From: Bacterioplanoides sp. SCSIO 12839
GTDB lineage: Bacteria > Pseudomonadota > Gammaproteobacteria > Pseudomonadales > Oceanobacteraceae
Direction of reading: 5' to 3'
DNA length: 64,000 nucleotides
Assembly: GCF_024397975.1 (NCBI RefSeq)
Contig: NZ_CP073745.1
Span: forward strand, 956,501-1,020,500
In this document: one piece after another, positions 36,051-43,674 of the stretch
Position numbering within the stretch: the first letter of the stretch is position 1
Layout of the letters: every line of letters begins with the position of its first letter
Notes under the pieces: generated by a model
What the model saw: the letters and a program-made list of their open reading frames with translations, nothing else
Database searches by the model: none
What the model was told of the DNA's origin: nothing
Position numbers and translations under genes: made by a program

Positions 36051-37623
36051 CAGTTTTAATGACCTGAATATCCAGCCGTTTTGCCAGGCGCGATAAGTTT
36101 GCACGATCAATACCCAGCTGACGAGCGGCGGCGGCCCAGTTTCCTTGATTTAACTCCAGCGCTTGTAAAATAATCTGGCGCTGAAAATCTTCGGTTGCTT
36201 GTTTCAGACTGACGTTGATATCGATGTTGAAGCTTGTGTCGATGATGGCGTTTGTTTTAGGAAGGGGATTTTCAATCATAGTTGAATGCAGCTCTCCCAT
36301 ATCTACCAGATTAATCGTCACCATCGCGGAATGCGGCTGACGACTGCGCGCTTTTAATGCAGCACGATTAATACAATGCTCAAGTTCACGAATATTACCG
36401 GGCCAGTCGTACCGATTAAGATAGGGTATAACATCGTGATCAAATTTAACCTGGGTCAGTTTTAATTTGCGGCGCATCAGTTCTACAAAATAGCCGCTTA
36501 ACAGTACAATATCTTGTTTACGCTGACGTAAAGGCGGTACGGTTAGCGGGTAGACACTTAAGCGATGATATAAGTCGGCTCGGAAGCGCTGGCCTTCGAC
36601 TTCCTGTTGTAAATCTCGGTTGGTTGCTGCAAGAATCCGTACATTCACCTGATGGGTTTTATCCTGGCCAACGGGCTGAATTTCCTGGCTTTGTAACGCT
36701 CGTAATAATTTACTTTGAACGGCCAGCGGTAACTCGCCAATTTCATCAAGAAATAAAGTACCACCGTTGGCAATGGTGAATTTTCCCGCCCGGCTTTGGC
36801 TGGCTCCGGTAAAGGCGCCTTTTACGTGGCCAAATAATTCACTTTCGATTAAATTTTCCGGCAGAGCCGCGCAATTCACATATACCAGAGGGCCATTACG
36901 ACGCCGTGATTGTTGGTGGATGGTTCGGGCAACTAGCTCTTTGCCAACCCCCGTTTCTCCATAAATCAGTGCGGTGAAATCTGACCCGGAAACAATATCA
37001 ATTTCACGTTTTAAACGTTGCATGGCATCACTTTCGCCGATCAGTTCGCCCCCATCTTTGGTTAATGCCTCTTGGGTTAGTTCTTCGACAACCGCTTTGG
37101 CGTGGCTGGCATCACGTTTAAACCACTCTAACGTCAGCGCATTTTTTAATGCGGCAGCTGAAATGGCAGAAATAATATCCAGTGTACGTTCAGGAATATC
37201 ATCAAACTCGTCAGGTGTCAGACTGTCGAGGGTTAATACCCCGATCAGATTGCCATCAAACAGCAAGGGAAGTCCCATGCAGGAATGCACGGGTAAATCA
37301 CCTTCCATTGCCATTAATAAGCCGTCGTAAGGGTCGGGCAATTCCGACTTACTACTGAAGCGCACCGGTGACTTCGCCTGGCAGATTTCAACAAAACGTG
37401 GATGCTGCTGAATCTCAAAACGCCGCCCTAACACTTCTGCTGTTAACCCCTGTTGCGCCAGCGGTTTGAGATGCTCGCCTTGCAGCGTCAGGAGGACAAC
37501 GGCATCACAGTTAATGGCTTTGCGGATATGGCTCAGTAAACGTTCAAACCGGTCGTCTGTGATCAGGCTATGGCTCAAGTCGATGGCAAGCTCAATCAGG
37601 GTGTTCAGAGAGATACGACTCAT
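36034..37623 (-). CDS. norR: NorR-type nitric-oxide-responsive sigma-54 activator
   Basis: A 529-residue bacterial enhancer-binding protein. An N-terminal GAF domain (about 1-170), which in NorR holds a non-haem iron that senses NO, is followed by a sigma-54 AAA+ domain with Walker A GETGVGKE, the sigma-contacting GAFTGA loop and FLDEIGELPL. A Fis-type helix-turn-helix ends the protein (NQGNWAAAARQLGIDRANLSRLAKRLDI). It is divergent from an nnrS gene whose promoter region holds two GT-N7-AC sites and a sigma-54 promoter, supporting the NorR assignment. Confidence 0.93.
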   Translation of the reverse strand: MSRISLNTLIELAIDLSHSLITDDRFERLLSHIRKAINCDAVVLLTLQGEHLKPLAQQGLTAEVLGRRFEIQQHPRFVEICQAKSPVRFSSKSELPDPYDGLLMAMEGDLPVHSCMGLPLLFDGNLIGVLTLDSLTPDEFDDIPERTLDIISAISAAALKNALTLEWFKRDASHAKAVVEELTQEALTKDGGELIGESDAMQRLKREIDIVSGSDFTALIYGETGVGKELVARTIHQQSRRRNGPLVYVNCAALPENLIESELFGHVKGAFTGASQSRAGKFTIANGGTLFLDEIGELPLAVQSKLLRALQSQEIQPVGQDKTHQVNVRILAATNRDLQQEVEGQRFRADLYHRLSVYPLTVPPLRQRKQDIVLLSGYFVELMRRKLKLTQVKFDHDVIPYLNRYDWPGNIRELEHCINRAALKARSRQPHSAMVTINLVDMGELHSTMIENPLPKTNAIIDTSFNIDINVSLKQATEDFQRQIILQALELNQGNWAAAARQLGIDRANLSRLAKRLDIQVIKTVRDNR

Positions 37624-37686
37624 CGCGTGATACTCGGAAGAGGGCAGTATAGGGATATTGTGAGTGAGTGTTTATAACATCATGTA

Positions 37687-37722
37687 GTCATAATGACATT
37701 TTATTTTTGTAGTCAATATGAC
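37687..37722. promoter_or_regulatory. Two candidate NorR-binding sites
   Basis: GTCATAATGAC (37687-37697) and GTCAATATGAC (37712-37722) are near-identical dyads that match the GT-N7-AC core of NorR sites. Their centres are 25 bp apart. They lie 53 bp upstream of a sigma-54 promoter, a normal enhancer distance. Confidence 0.75.
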
Positions 37723-37774
37723 TATTTTGGGGTGGTGTTAATTGTAATGCATTGAAATATAAGAAAAAATAGTC

Positions 37775-37790
37775 TGGCATGGAATTCGCA
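37775..37790 (+). promoter_or_regulatory. Sigma-54 promoter of nnrS
   Basis: TGGCATGGAATTCGCA matches the -24 (TGGCA) and -12 (TTGCA, here TCGCA) elements with correct spacing. Transcription would start near 37802, 24 bases before the nnrS start. Confidence 0.75.
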
Positions 37791-37825
37791 GTTGGATTGA
37801 TACGATTGAGTGTGAGACTGATCAA

Positions 37826-39037
37826 ATGTTTCCTGACTTCCGCTTGAAGCCATTTCATCCTGATGCACCGCTTTGGCATCTGGCTTTTCGGCCGCTTTTT
37901 TTACTTGCTAGTATTGTCTCCGTTTTAGCCTTGGTGGCTTGGATGGGCATATTAAATTCCTGGTCTCCCTGGCAGCCGGTTTTCAGCCCGGTGTTATGGC
38001 ACATTCACGAAATGATCTTTGGGTTTGCATTAACAATTGCCGCCGCCTTTTTATTAACCGCGGTGCAAACCTGGACCGGGTTGCGTAGTCTGCATGGTAA
38101 AAGCCTGATGTTACTGGTGGTTATCTGGTTACTGATCCGGCTATTGATCTGGCAGCCTTGGTGGGCTGTGAACAAGGTATTGATATTGGCAATTTTGTTG
38201 CTGCAAGCTAGTTGGTGGCTGATTGTTATTAGTTGCTTTAGCCGCTTGTTAATACGTTCTGTCAATCAGAGAAACTATTTTATTATTCCATTGTTGGCCA
38301 TTATTACTGGATTAAATCTATTATTTATTCACCTGTCTTACGGTGGTTTTTTTAACGAAGCTCTACATATCAGCAAAAGTGTTATTTTATTTTTTTGTGT
38401 GATAATCACTGTTATATCCGGCCGGGTTATTCCTATGTTTACCCGTAACGGCTGTCGTATGGCAGGAGTGGAAACCGATATTAAACCAACTCCTCGTCTT
38501 GATCAGGTGTTAGTGTTGTTATCGTTTATTGCAGCCAGTAGTTATTTATTCAGTGGTTGGATCAGAGAAATTTCCGACCTTGGCGTTGAATGGTTAGTGT
38601 TTCTGGTTGGTATTCTGCACATTTATCGGCAATCACATTGGCAGCCTTTGAAGACCATTTATATTCCGTTGTTGTGGTCGTTACACCTTTCGTACTGTTT
38701 TCTGGCTATGGGGCTAATAGCCGTTTTTATCAGTGAGGCATCACCTATCATCCGCAGTGGCGATGCCTTTCACCTGATAACCGTAGGCACTTTAGGTGGT
38801 ATGATTTTGGCGATGATTGCGCGGGTGTCATTAGGGCATACCGGCAGGCCACTGGTTGCCAGTCGATTAATCAGTATCGCGTTTGCTCTGATTTTTATCG
38901 CTGCGCTTATTCGTTTCCTTTTTCCCATGTTTCAACTCGCGTTATGGGGGTGGAATCTTTCAGTTGTGTGTTGGGGCATCGCCTTTTCATTATTTTGTTA
39001 TGTTTACTTTCCCATCTTAACCAAAGACCGCGTTTAG
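37826..39037 (+). CDS. nnrS: NnrS-family haem/copper membrane protein
   Basis: A 403-residue integral membrane protein with about 12 hydrophobic segments. The N-terminal HPDAPLWHLAFRPLFLLAS, the WHIHEMIFGFALTIAAAFLLTAVQTWTG segment and the late ISGRVIPMFTRNG element are NnrS hallmarks, with conserved histidines thought to bind haem. NnrS proteins lessen nitrosative stress. The sigma-54 promoter and NorR sites upstream indicate NO-dependent expression. No NO reductase gene is in the window. Confidence 0.93.
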   Translation: MFPDFRLKPFHPDAPLWHLAFRPLFLLASIVSVLALVAWMGILNSWSPWQPVFSPVLWHIHEMIFGFALTIAAAFLLTAVQTWTGLRSLHGKSLMLLVVIWLLIRLLIWQPWWAVNKVLILAILLLQASWWLIVISCFSRLLIRSVNQRNYFIIPLLAIITGLNLLFIHLSYGGFFNEALHISKSVILFFCVIITVISGRVIPMFTRNGCRMAGVETDIKPTPRLDQVLVLLSFIAASSYLFSGWIREISDLGVEWLVFLVGILHIYRQSHWQPLKTIYIPLLWSLHLSYCFLAMGLIAVFISEASPIIRSGDAFHLITVGTLGGMILAMIARVSLGHTGRPLVASRLISIAFALIFIAALIRFLFPMFQLALWGWNLSVVCWGIAFSLFCYVYFPILTKDRV

Positions 39038-39044
39038 AATGAGA

Positions 39045-39080
39045 AAAGCACCAGGCTCTGCGAGTCTGGTGCTTTGCTTT
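39045..39080. terminator. Intrinsic terminator after nnrS
   Basis: AAAGCACCAG (39045-39054) pairs with CTGGTGCTTT (39066-39075), followed by GCTTTTT. It separates nnrS from the convergent beta-propeller gene. Confidence 0.8.
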
Positions 39081-39104
39081 TTAGCTAAAAACTACAGGTT
39101 ATGA

Positions 39105-40421
39105 TTACTGAGCCAACGCTAAATCATCCGGTTGTTCAATCACCAAATGACCGGTACGAATACGTTGAGGGTGATCACCCACCGGGAAGCTGGCGACTTC
39201 TTTTGCTGTTTCAAATGAAATAACCGACACACGATCCTGCTGGCTCACCGATACATAACAATGTTTACCATCGGCACTTTCAGTTGACCAATATGGCTTG
39301 GCATCCAGTGGGTGCTCTTTCATCAGCGAAACAGTTTTGTATTCAAAACTATCGCGCTCAACAATGGCGGCATAACCCGACATAGTGCCCGCGACGCATA
39401 ATTTATCGCCACTGCTGTTCATGGCTAAGCCGTGATGGGCAGAATTTAATTGATAATCGCGGGTGCTCATTTCAGCAATCACTTGTGGAACCGGCAACTC
39501 GATACGGCGAGTTACTTTTTGTTGTTCTATATCGTATTCAAAAAAGCCGTGGTAAAACGATACCTGCAGATAAACAAATTTTCCGTCAGGTGCGACGGCC
39601 ATAGGGCGCACTGCACTGTCTACCCATGGGAAACCAAATTCTTCCAGCTTCTCTCCCATATCCACTTGTTGCAGGACTTCGTACGTTTCAGCATCCACCA
39701 CCTGAAAATAGCGGTCGCCTTTAATCCAATCTAGCCAGGACGTGGTAAAAGGCACATAAACCTTGCCGATGCTGGCGTGGTAAATCAGTTTGCCATCGGC
39801 AGAATAGGTATTTTCATGGGGCTGATCACCGGATTCAAAGCCACCTTTAATGGCCCCGGTTTCAGTATCAATCGCGTGGACTTTACGTGCGGTGGATGCA
39901 GACACCAGAAAGGTTTTGCCATCGGGTGAAATCGCTGCATGATCGGAGCGGGAGCCTTCGATGGGCGTGCGCCATTTGATTTCACCGCTGTTCACATCCA
40001 GAGCAACCACATCGGCAAAGCTGGGGCGGGAAATAAACAGATAGCGGCCATCGTTGGAGGTAAACATATCGTCAACCATCTGATGATTGCCTTCACCAAT
40101 CACTTCTTTAATAAAGGTTGAAGTGATCCAGCGCTTGATGCTGCCATTCAGTTCCTCCAGACGTTCGGCTTTATCCGGTACGGCATTGAGTTTTTTAATA
40201 CGCTGAAAGGTGTGGGGGTCGTAAATATCAATGGTGCCATCCCAGTTGTTGCCCACCACAATCACATCACGGGCACCGTCGGGTTTTGGCTTGGCATGAG
40301 GATTATGTGCAGTATGTTGGTCAGCACCATCGGTGATTTGAGGATTGACAATGTCAGCCGCTTGAGAGAAAGAAAAACTGGCGGTTAATGCCACCGCCAG
40401 AGCGCATTTGATCAGCTTCAT
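39105..40421 (-). CDS. Exported YncE-like beta-propeller protein
   Basis: A 438-residue protein with a cleavable signal peptide ([21 protein letters not shown], cleavage near residue 21). The mature part is a repeat protein of the seven-bladed YncE/surface-antigen type: repeated units such as [78 protein letters not shown] and [39 protein letters not shown]. It is likely periplasmic. It lacks visible haem or quinone sites. Some relatives are associated with amine dehydrogenases, but no such gene is nearby. Confidence 0.8.
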   Translation of the reverse strand: MKLIKCALAVALTASFSFSQAADIVNPQITDGADQHTAHNPHAKPKPDGARDVIVVGNNWDGTIDIYDPHTFQRIKKLNAVPDKAERLEELNGSIKRWITSTFIKEVIGEGNHQMVDDMFTSNDGRYLFISRPSFADVVALDVNSGEIKWRTPIEGSRSDHAAISPDGKTFLVSASTARKVHAIDTETGAIKGGFESGDQPHENTYSADGKLIYHASIGKVYVPFTTSWLDWIKGDRYFQVVDAETYEVLQQVDMGEKLEEFGFPWVDSAVRPMAVAPDGKFVYLQVSFYHGFFEYDIEQQKVTRRIELPVPQVIAEMSTRDYQLNSAHHGLAMNSSGDKLCVAGTMSGYAAIVERDSFEYKTVSLMKEHPLDAKPYWSTESADGKHCYVSVSQQDRVSVISFETAKEVASFPVGDHPQRIRTGHLVIEQPDDLALAQ

Positions 40422-40559
40422 AGGAGTACCTTGTAGGTTTTATTATTAGAGTGATGGTACTCACTATACCCGATCAGTGCGCAGCGGTAGTGACTTTAGC
40501 GGCCAATATTTTTGACCGCTGAGGCCAGTAAAGAAGAAATCGCTATACGAGTACCTTGC

Positions 40560-41363
40560 TTACTTCTGCTGCTGAATAATCAGCTGCTTCAACTCCTGAA
40601 TTTCAGCCTGTAAGTCTTCAATGGTCGCTTTGCCTTCGGCCTCCTCTTGTTCCGCACGCTCGCGGGCGTGTTCATCTTCCAGCACATTCACGACGATACC
40701 AATCACCATATTGAGGAAGGCGAATGCGGTCAGAAAGATAAAGGTGAGGTAATAAATCCACGATAGCGGGTAGGTGCCCATGGTTTCGTACATCACATCG
40801 GTCCAATCTTCAAAGGTCATCACCCGGAACAGCGTCAGTAATGAAATAGAGATATCGCCCCATAGCTCAGGATTGATCTGAGCAAAGAAGGTCGAGCCTA
40901 CGGCGGCGTAGATATAGAAGATGATAAACATCAGCAGCAGGACATAACCCAGTTGCGGCAGCGCCCGCAGCAGTGAGTTCAGCAGGGTGCGCAGCTCCGG
41001 AATGATCGATACCATCCGCAATACCCGGAATATCCGTACCAATCGGCCAATCAGTGCCATATCGCTGTTTTCAATCGGAATCAGGCTGACCACCACTACC
41101 AGAGTGTCAAACACGTTCCAGCCATTATGGAAGAAGCGCTTTTTATTTGGCTCGGCAATAAACCGCACGATGATCTCAAACAGGAAGATCACGGTGATAC
41201 TGGCATCCAGCCATAGCACGACTTGCAGTATCTTCTCTGGGATGACGTAGGTTTTGGCGCCAATCAGCAATGCTGAAATGATGATGACGGACACCACAAA
41301 CAGTTCGAAGAGTTTGTTATCGCGCAGCTTTTGAGAGGCCGCCTGAATTGCCTGAATATTCAT
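40560..41363 (-). CDS. Voltage-gated cation channel, bacterial single-domain type
   Basis: A 267-residue six-helix channel subunit of the NaChBac/NavAb fold, active as a tetramer. The voltage sensor S4 reads RLVRIFRVLRMVSIIPELRTLL, with Arg every third position. The pore has the selectivity loop TFEDWTD at residues 183-189, compared with TLESWS in sodium channels. S6 is FLTAFAFLNMVIGIVVNVLEDE, followed by a charged C-terminal coiled coil (about 225-267) that would hold the tetramer together. The extra Asp residues in the filter suggest calcium permeation is possible. Confidence 0.9.
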   Translation of the reverse strand: MNIQAIQAASQKLRDNKLFELFVVSVIIISALLIGAKTYVIPEKILQVVLWLDASITVIFLFEIIVRFIAEPNKKRFFHNGWNVFDTLVVVVSLIPIENSDMALIGRLVRIFRVLRMVSIIPELRTLLNSLLRALPQLGYVLLLMFIIFYIYAAVGSTFFAQINPELWGDISISLLTLFRVMTFEDWTDVMYETMGTYPLSWIYYLTFIFLTAFAFLNMVIGIVVNVLEDEHARERAEQEEAEGKATIEDLQAEIQELKQLIIQQQK

Positions 41364-41729
41364 AGTCTGAGGGTAAGTTGTATAAAGTTGCTCGGAGGTC
41401 GAGAGTTAGCGTGAACGGCATCATAAACCAGCTTGGTGGATCGGCGGAAGTCGGAGGAGGGGATGCCCGTGCAGAGCCGTGTTATGGCTTGGTTGTTGGT
41501 AATTACTTACATAAATGCTCGATCGTAAAGTTAGTATTCACTTCATATAGCAAAATTTTATATATCATCGAGTTGGTGGTCACTAACTTAAGAAGTTACT
41601 TTAACTTTGCGTCTTAGATGGAACAGTCTGTTCAGATTTTACCCTCCACAAATTCCCACCATTCTCTCCCACTTAGCTAAGTCATTGTGAAATAAAGCAA
41701 AATTCTGCAATAACAGCATGGTAGCTGGC
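41364..41729. other. Intergenic region before the mra promoter, no gene seen
   Basis: This stretch between the divergent channel gene and the mra promoter has no convincing reading frame, tRNA or rnpB. It contains a purine-rich segment with several GGA triplets near 41445-41465 and an AT-rich segment from 41515 to 41600. The channel gene's promoter should be in the first part. Confidence 0.5.
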
Positions 41730-41758
41730 TTGCAAAAGGCATAGGTGCTTCCTATAGT
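41730..41758 (+). promoter_or_regulatory. Pmra promoter of the division/cell-wall cluster
   Basis: TTGCAA (41730-41735) and TATAGT (41753-41758) are separated by exactly 17 bp. Transcription would begin near 41765, directly at the MraZ boxes and about 150 bases before mraZ. Confidence 0.8.
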
Positions 41759-41767
41759 GTAGTTATG

Positions 41768-41792
41768 TGGATGATAGTGGGTAATTGTGGAG
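41768..41792 (+). promoter_or_regulatory. MraZ operator boxes
   Basis: Three TGGNN repeats (TGGAT, TGGGT, TGGAG) begin at 41768, 41778 and 41788, each separated by 5 bases. This is the known MraZ recognition pattern. Their position right after the start site suggests repression by MraZ of its own operon. Confidence 0.8.
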
Positions 41793-41915
41793 TCTCTTTA
41801 AGCTGCAGTGGAGATTCATGGAATTACCGGGGTAAAACACCTGGTGTTAGTGCTTACTATCGCTGCAAAATAAGAATTACCCAATTTATAAACAGAAGGT
41901 CACAACGGAAGGCAT

Positions 41916-42371
41916 ATGTTTCGGGGGCTACATACGATCAATCTGGATGCTAAAGGGCGTCTGGCGATCCCGACCAAATATCGGGAACCGCTGGCCGAGC
42001 TCTGTGGTGCCCGTTTGGTAGCCACCATTGATACCGAAGAGCGCTGTTTGTTGGTGTATCCCATTAATGAGTGGGAAGAGATTCAGAAAAAAATTGAAGC
42101 GCTGCCCAGTTTTAACCCGGTTGCCCGTCGTATTCAGCGTTTGCTGATTGGTCATGCAACGGATCTGGAACTGGACGGCAGTGGACGAGTGCTGTTACCG
42201 CAACCTTTGCGGGAATACGCCGGTTTAGAAAAAGAAAGTGTGCTGGTTGGTCAGGGCAAAAAGCTGGAACTGTGGAGCAAAGCTCAATGGGAAAGCCGTC
42301 GAGATGACTACCTGGATATGGTGAGCCAGCCAGATCAGCTACCGGATGAATTACAGAGCTTGTCGTTATGA
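41916..42371 (+). CDS. mraZ: Transcriptional regulator MraZ
   Basis: A 151-residue protein with two SpoVT/AbrB-like repeats: MFRGLHTINLDAKGRLAIPTKYRE and HATDLELDGSGRVLLPQPLREYAGL. MraZ forms a ring and binds direct repeats in the mra promoter; three such boxes lie 124-148 bases upstream. It is the first gene of the mra/dcw cluster and overlaps rsmH by 4 bp. Confidence 0.97.
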   Translation: MFRGLHTINLDAKGRLAIPTKYREPLAELCGARLVATIDTEERCLLVYPINEWEEIQKKIEALPSFNPVARRIQRLLIGHATDLELDGSGRVLLPQPLREYAGLEKESVLVGQGKKLELWSKAQWESRRDDYLDMVSQPDQLPDELQSLSL

Positions 42372-43324
42372 GTTTACAAGGCACAAATTTAGAAGATTTT
42401 TTACATACCACGGTATTGCTGGAAGAAACCGTCGACGGTTGCGTGACCAATCCAGATGGTGTGTATGTTGACGGAACCTTTGGCCGTGGTGGTCACAGCC
42501 GTTTGTTGTTAAGCAAGTTATCCGATAACGGTCGTTTGATTGGGTTTGATAAAGATCCATTGGCGATTGAGTCGGGCAAAGCGTTAGAGCAGGAAGACAG
42601 TCGCTTTCAGATTGTGCAGTCCAGTTTCGCCGAGATGAAAACCGAATTAGCGCGCTTAGGTATTTCTGAGGTAGACGGGATTTTGCTCGATCTGGGAGTG
42701 TCCTCTCCCCAGCTTGACGATGCTGAACGTGGTTTCAGCTTTTTACGTGACGGCCCTTTGGATATGCGTATGAATCCGGATGCCGGAATCAGCGCCGCTG
42801 AATGGCTAGAGCAAACCCCGGAAAAGGAAATCGCCCGGGTATTAAAAGAATACGGCGAGGAGCGTTACGGTAAACGCATTGCTAATTGGTTGAAAAAAGC
42901 ACAAGCCGAAGAACCGATTACCACTACCTTACGATTGGCTGAAATTGTAAAAGCGGCGAACCCGAACTGGGAGCGTCATAAGCATCCGGCAACCCGTGCG
43001 TTTCAGGCGATTCGAATCGCGGTGAATAATGAGCTGGGTGATCTGGAAAATGTACTGGGTGAATCGGTCGAATTATTGGCTTCTGGCGGTCATCTGGCAG
43101 TGATCAGTTTCCATTCGCTGGAAGATCGTATGGTGAAGCGATTCATTCGTGCCCAGGAAAAAGGCAAGGATGTCCCGGTGGGTATTCCCCTAACGGATGA
43201 TCAGTTGGGCAAAACCATGAAGCGAGTTGGTAAAGCGATTATGCCAACCAAAGAAGAAATTGAGCGCAATGCCCGCTCCCGTAGTGCGGTATTGCGGGTG
43301 GCTGAGCGTTTAAACAAACAATAG
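42368..43324 (+). CDS. rsmH: 16S rRNA (cytosine1402-N4)-methyltransferase
   Basis: A 318-residue SAM-dependent methyltransferase (formerly MraW) that modifies the decoding centre of 16S rRNA. Motifs include HTTVLLEETVDGC, VDGTFGRGGHSRLLL (SAM binding), LLDLGVSSPQLDDAERGFSF and HLAVISFHSLEDRMVKRF. Length is standard. It is translationally linked to mraZ by an ATGA overlap. Confidence 0.97.
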   Translation: MSLQGTNLEDFLHTTVLLEETVDGCVTNPDGVYVDGTFGRGGHSRLLLSKLSDNGRLIGFDKDPLAIESGKALEQEDSRFQIVQSSFAEMKTELARLGISEVDGILLDLGVSSPQLDDAERGFSFLRDGPLDMRMNPDAGISAAEWLEQTPEKEIARVLKEYGEERYGKRIANWLKKAQAEEPITTTLRLAEIVKAANPNWERHKHPATRAFQAIRIAVNNELGDLENVLGESVELLASGGHLAVISFHSLEDRMVKRFIRAQEKGKDVPVGIPLTDDQLGKTMKRVGKAIMPTKEEIERNARSRSAVLRVAERLNKQ

Positions 43325-43332
43325 GCGCAAGC

Positions 43333-43635
43333 ATGGATGCTGAACAAATGGCCGATCAGGATATCTGGCTAAAGCGAAGTTTGTCTGTGTTGCCCTGGAT
43401 GTTGTGGTTGCTGGTTGTGGTTATTGCGGCTTTGCAGATTTCTCAGGTACATAAACACCGCGGTTTATTAGCGCAGTGGCAACAGCTGGATCAGCAGCGC
43501 CTGGAGTTGTTACAGGAACACACGCGTTTATTGCTGGAAATCAGCACGTTAACCGCACACGGACGAATTGATCAGCAAGCACGTAAGCAACTCAATATGA
43601 CAGAAGCGCAAGACGTACAAGTCTGGCAACTTTAA
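43333..43635 (+). CDS. ftsL: Cell division protein FtsL
   Basis: A 100-residue single-pass membrane protein. A short cytoplasmic tail, one membrane helix (VLPWMLWLLVVVIAALQIS, about residues 16-34), then a periplasmic coiled coil (HRGLLAQWQQLDQQRLELLQEHTRLLLEISTLTAHGRIDQQARKQLNM) match FtsL, which joins FtsB and FtsQ in the divisome. The call depends on this topology and on position between rsmH and ftsI. Confidence 0.9.
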   Translation: MDAEQMADQDIWLKRSLSVLPWMLWLLVVVIAALQISQVHKHRGLLAQWQQLDQQRLELLQEHTRLLLEISTLTAHGRIDQQARKQLNMTEAQDVQVWQL

Positions 43636-43674
43636 AACAGAAACGTTCCATTTATTTAAGAGGTTTTTGCAAGC

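Noticed and set aside
41378-41617. 79-codon open frame before the mra promoter
   Set aside because: No good ribosome site, no recognisable domain and atypical composition; most likely chance.
41364-41729. RNase P RNA (rnpB), which lies upstream of mraZ in some Pseudomonas
   Set aside because: No conserved rnpB segments such as the GAGGAAAGTCCGGGC-type P4 region were found in either strand.
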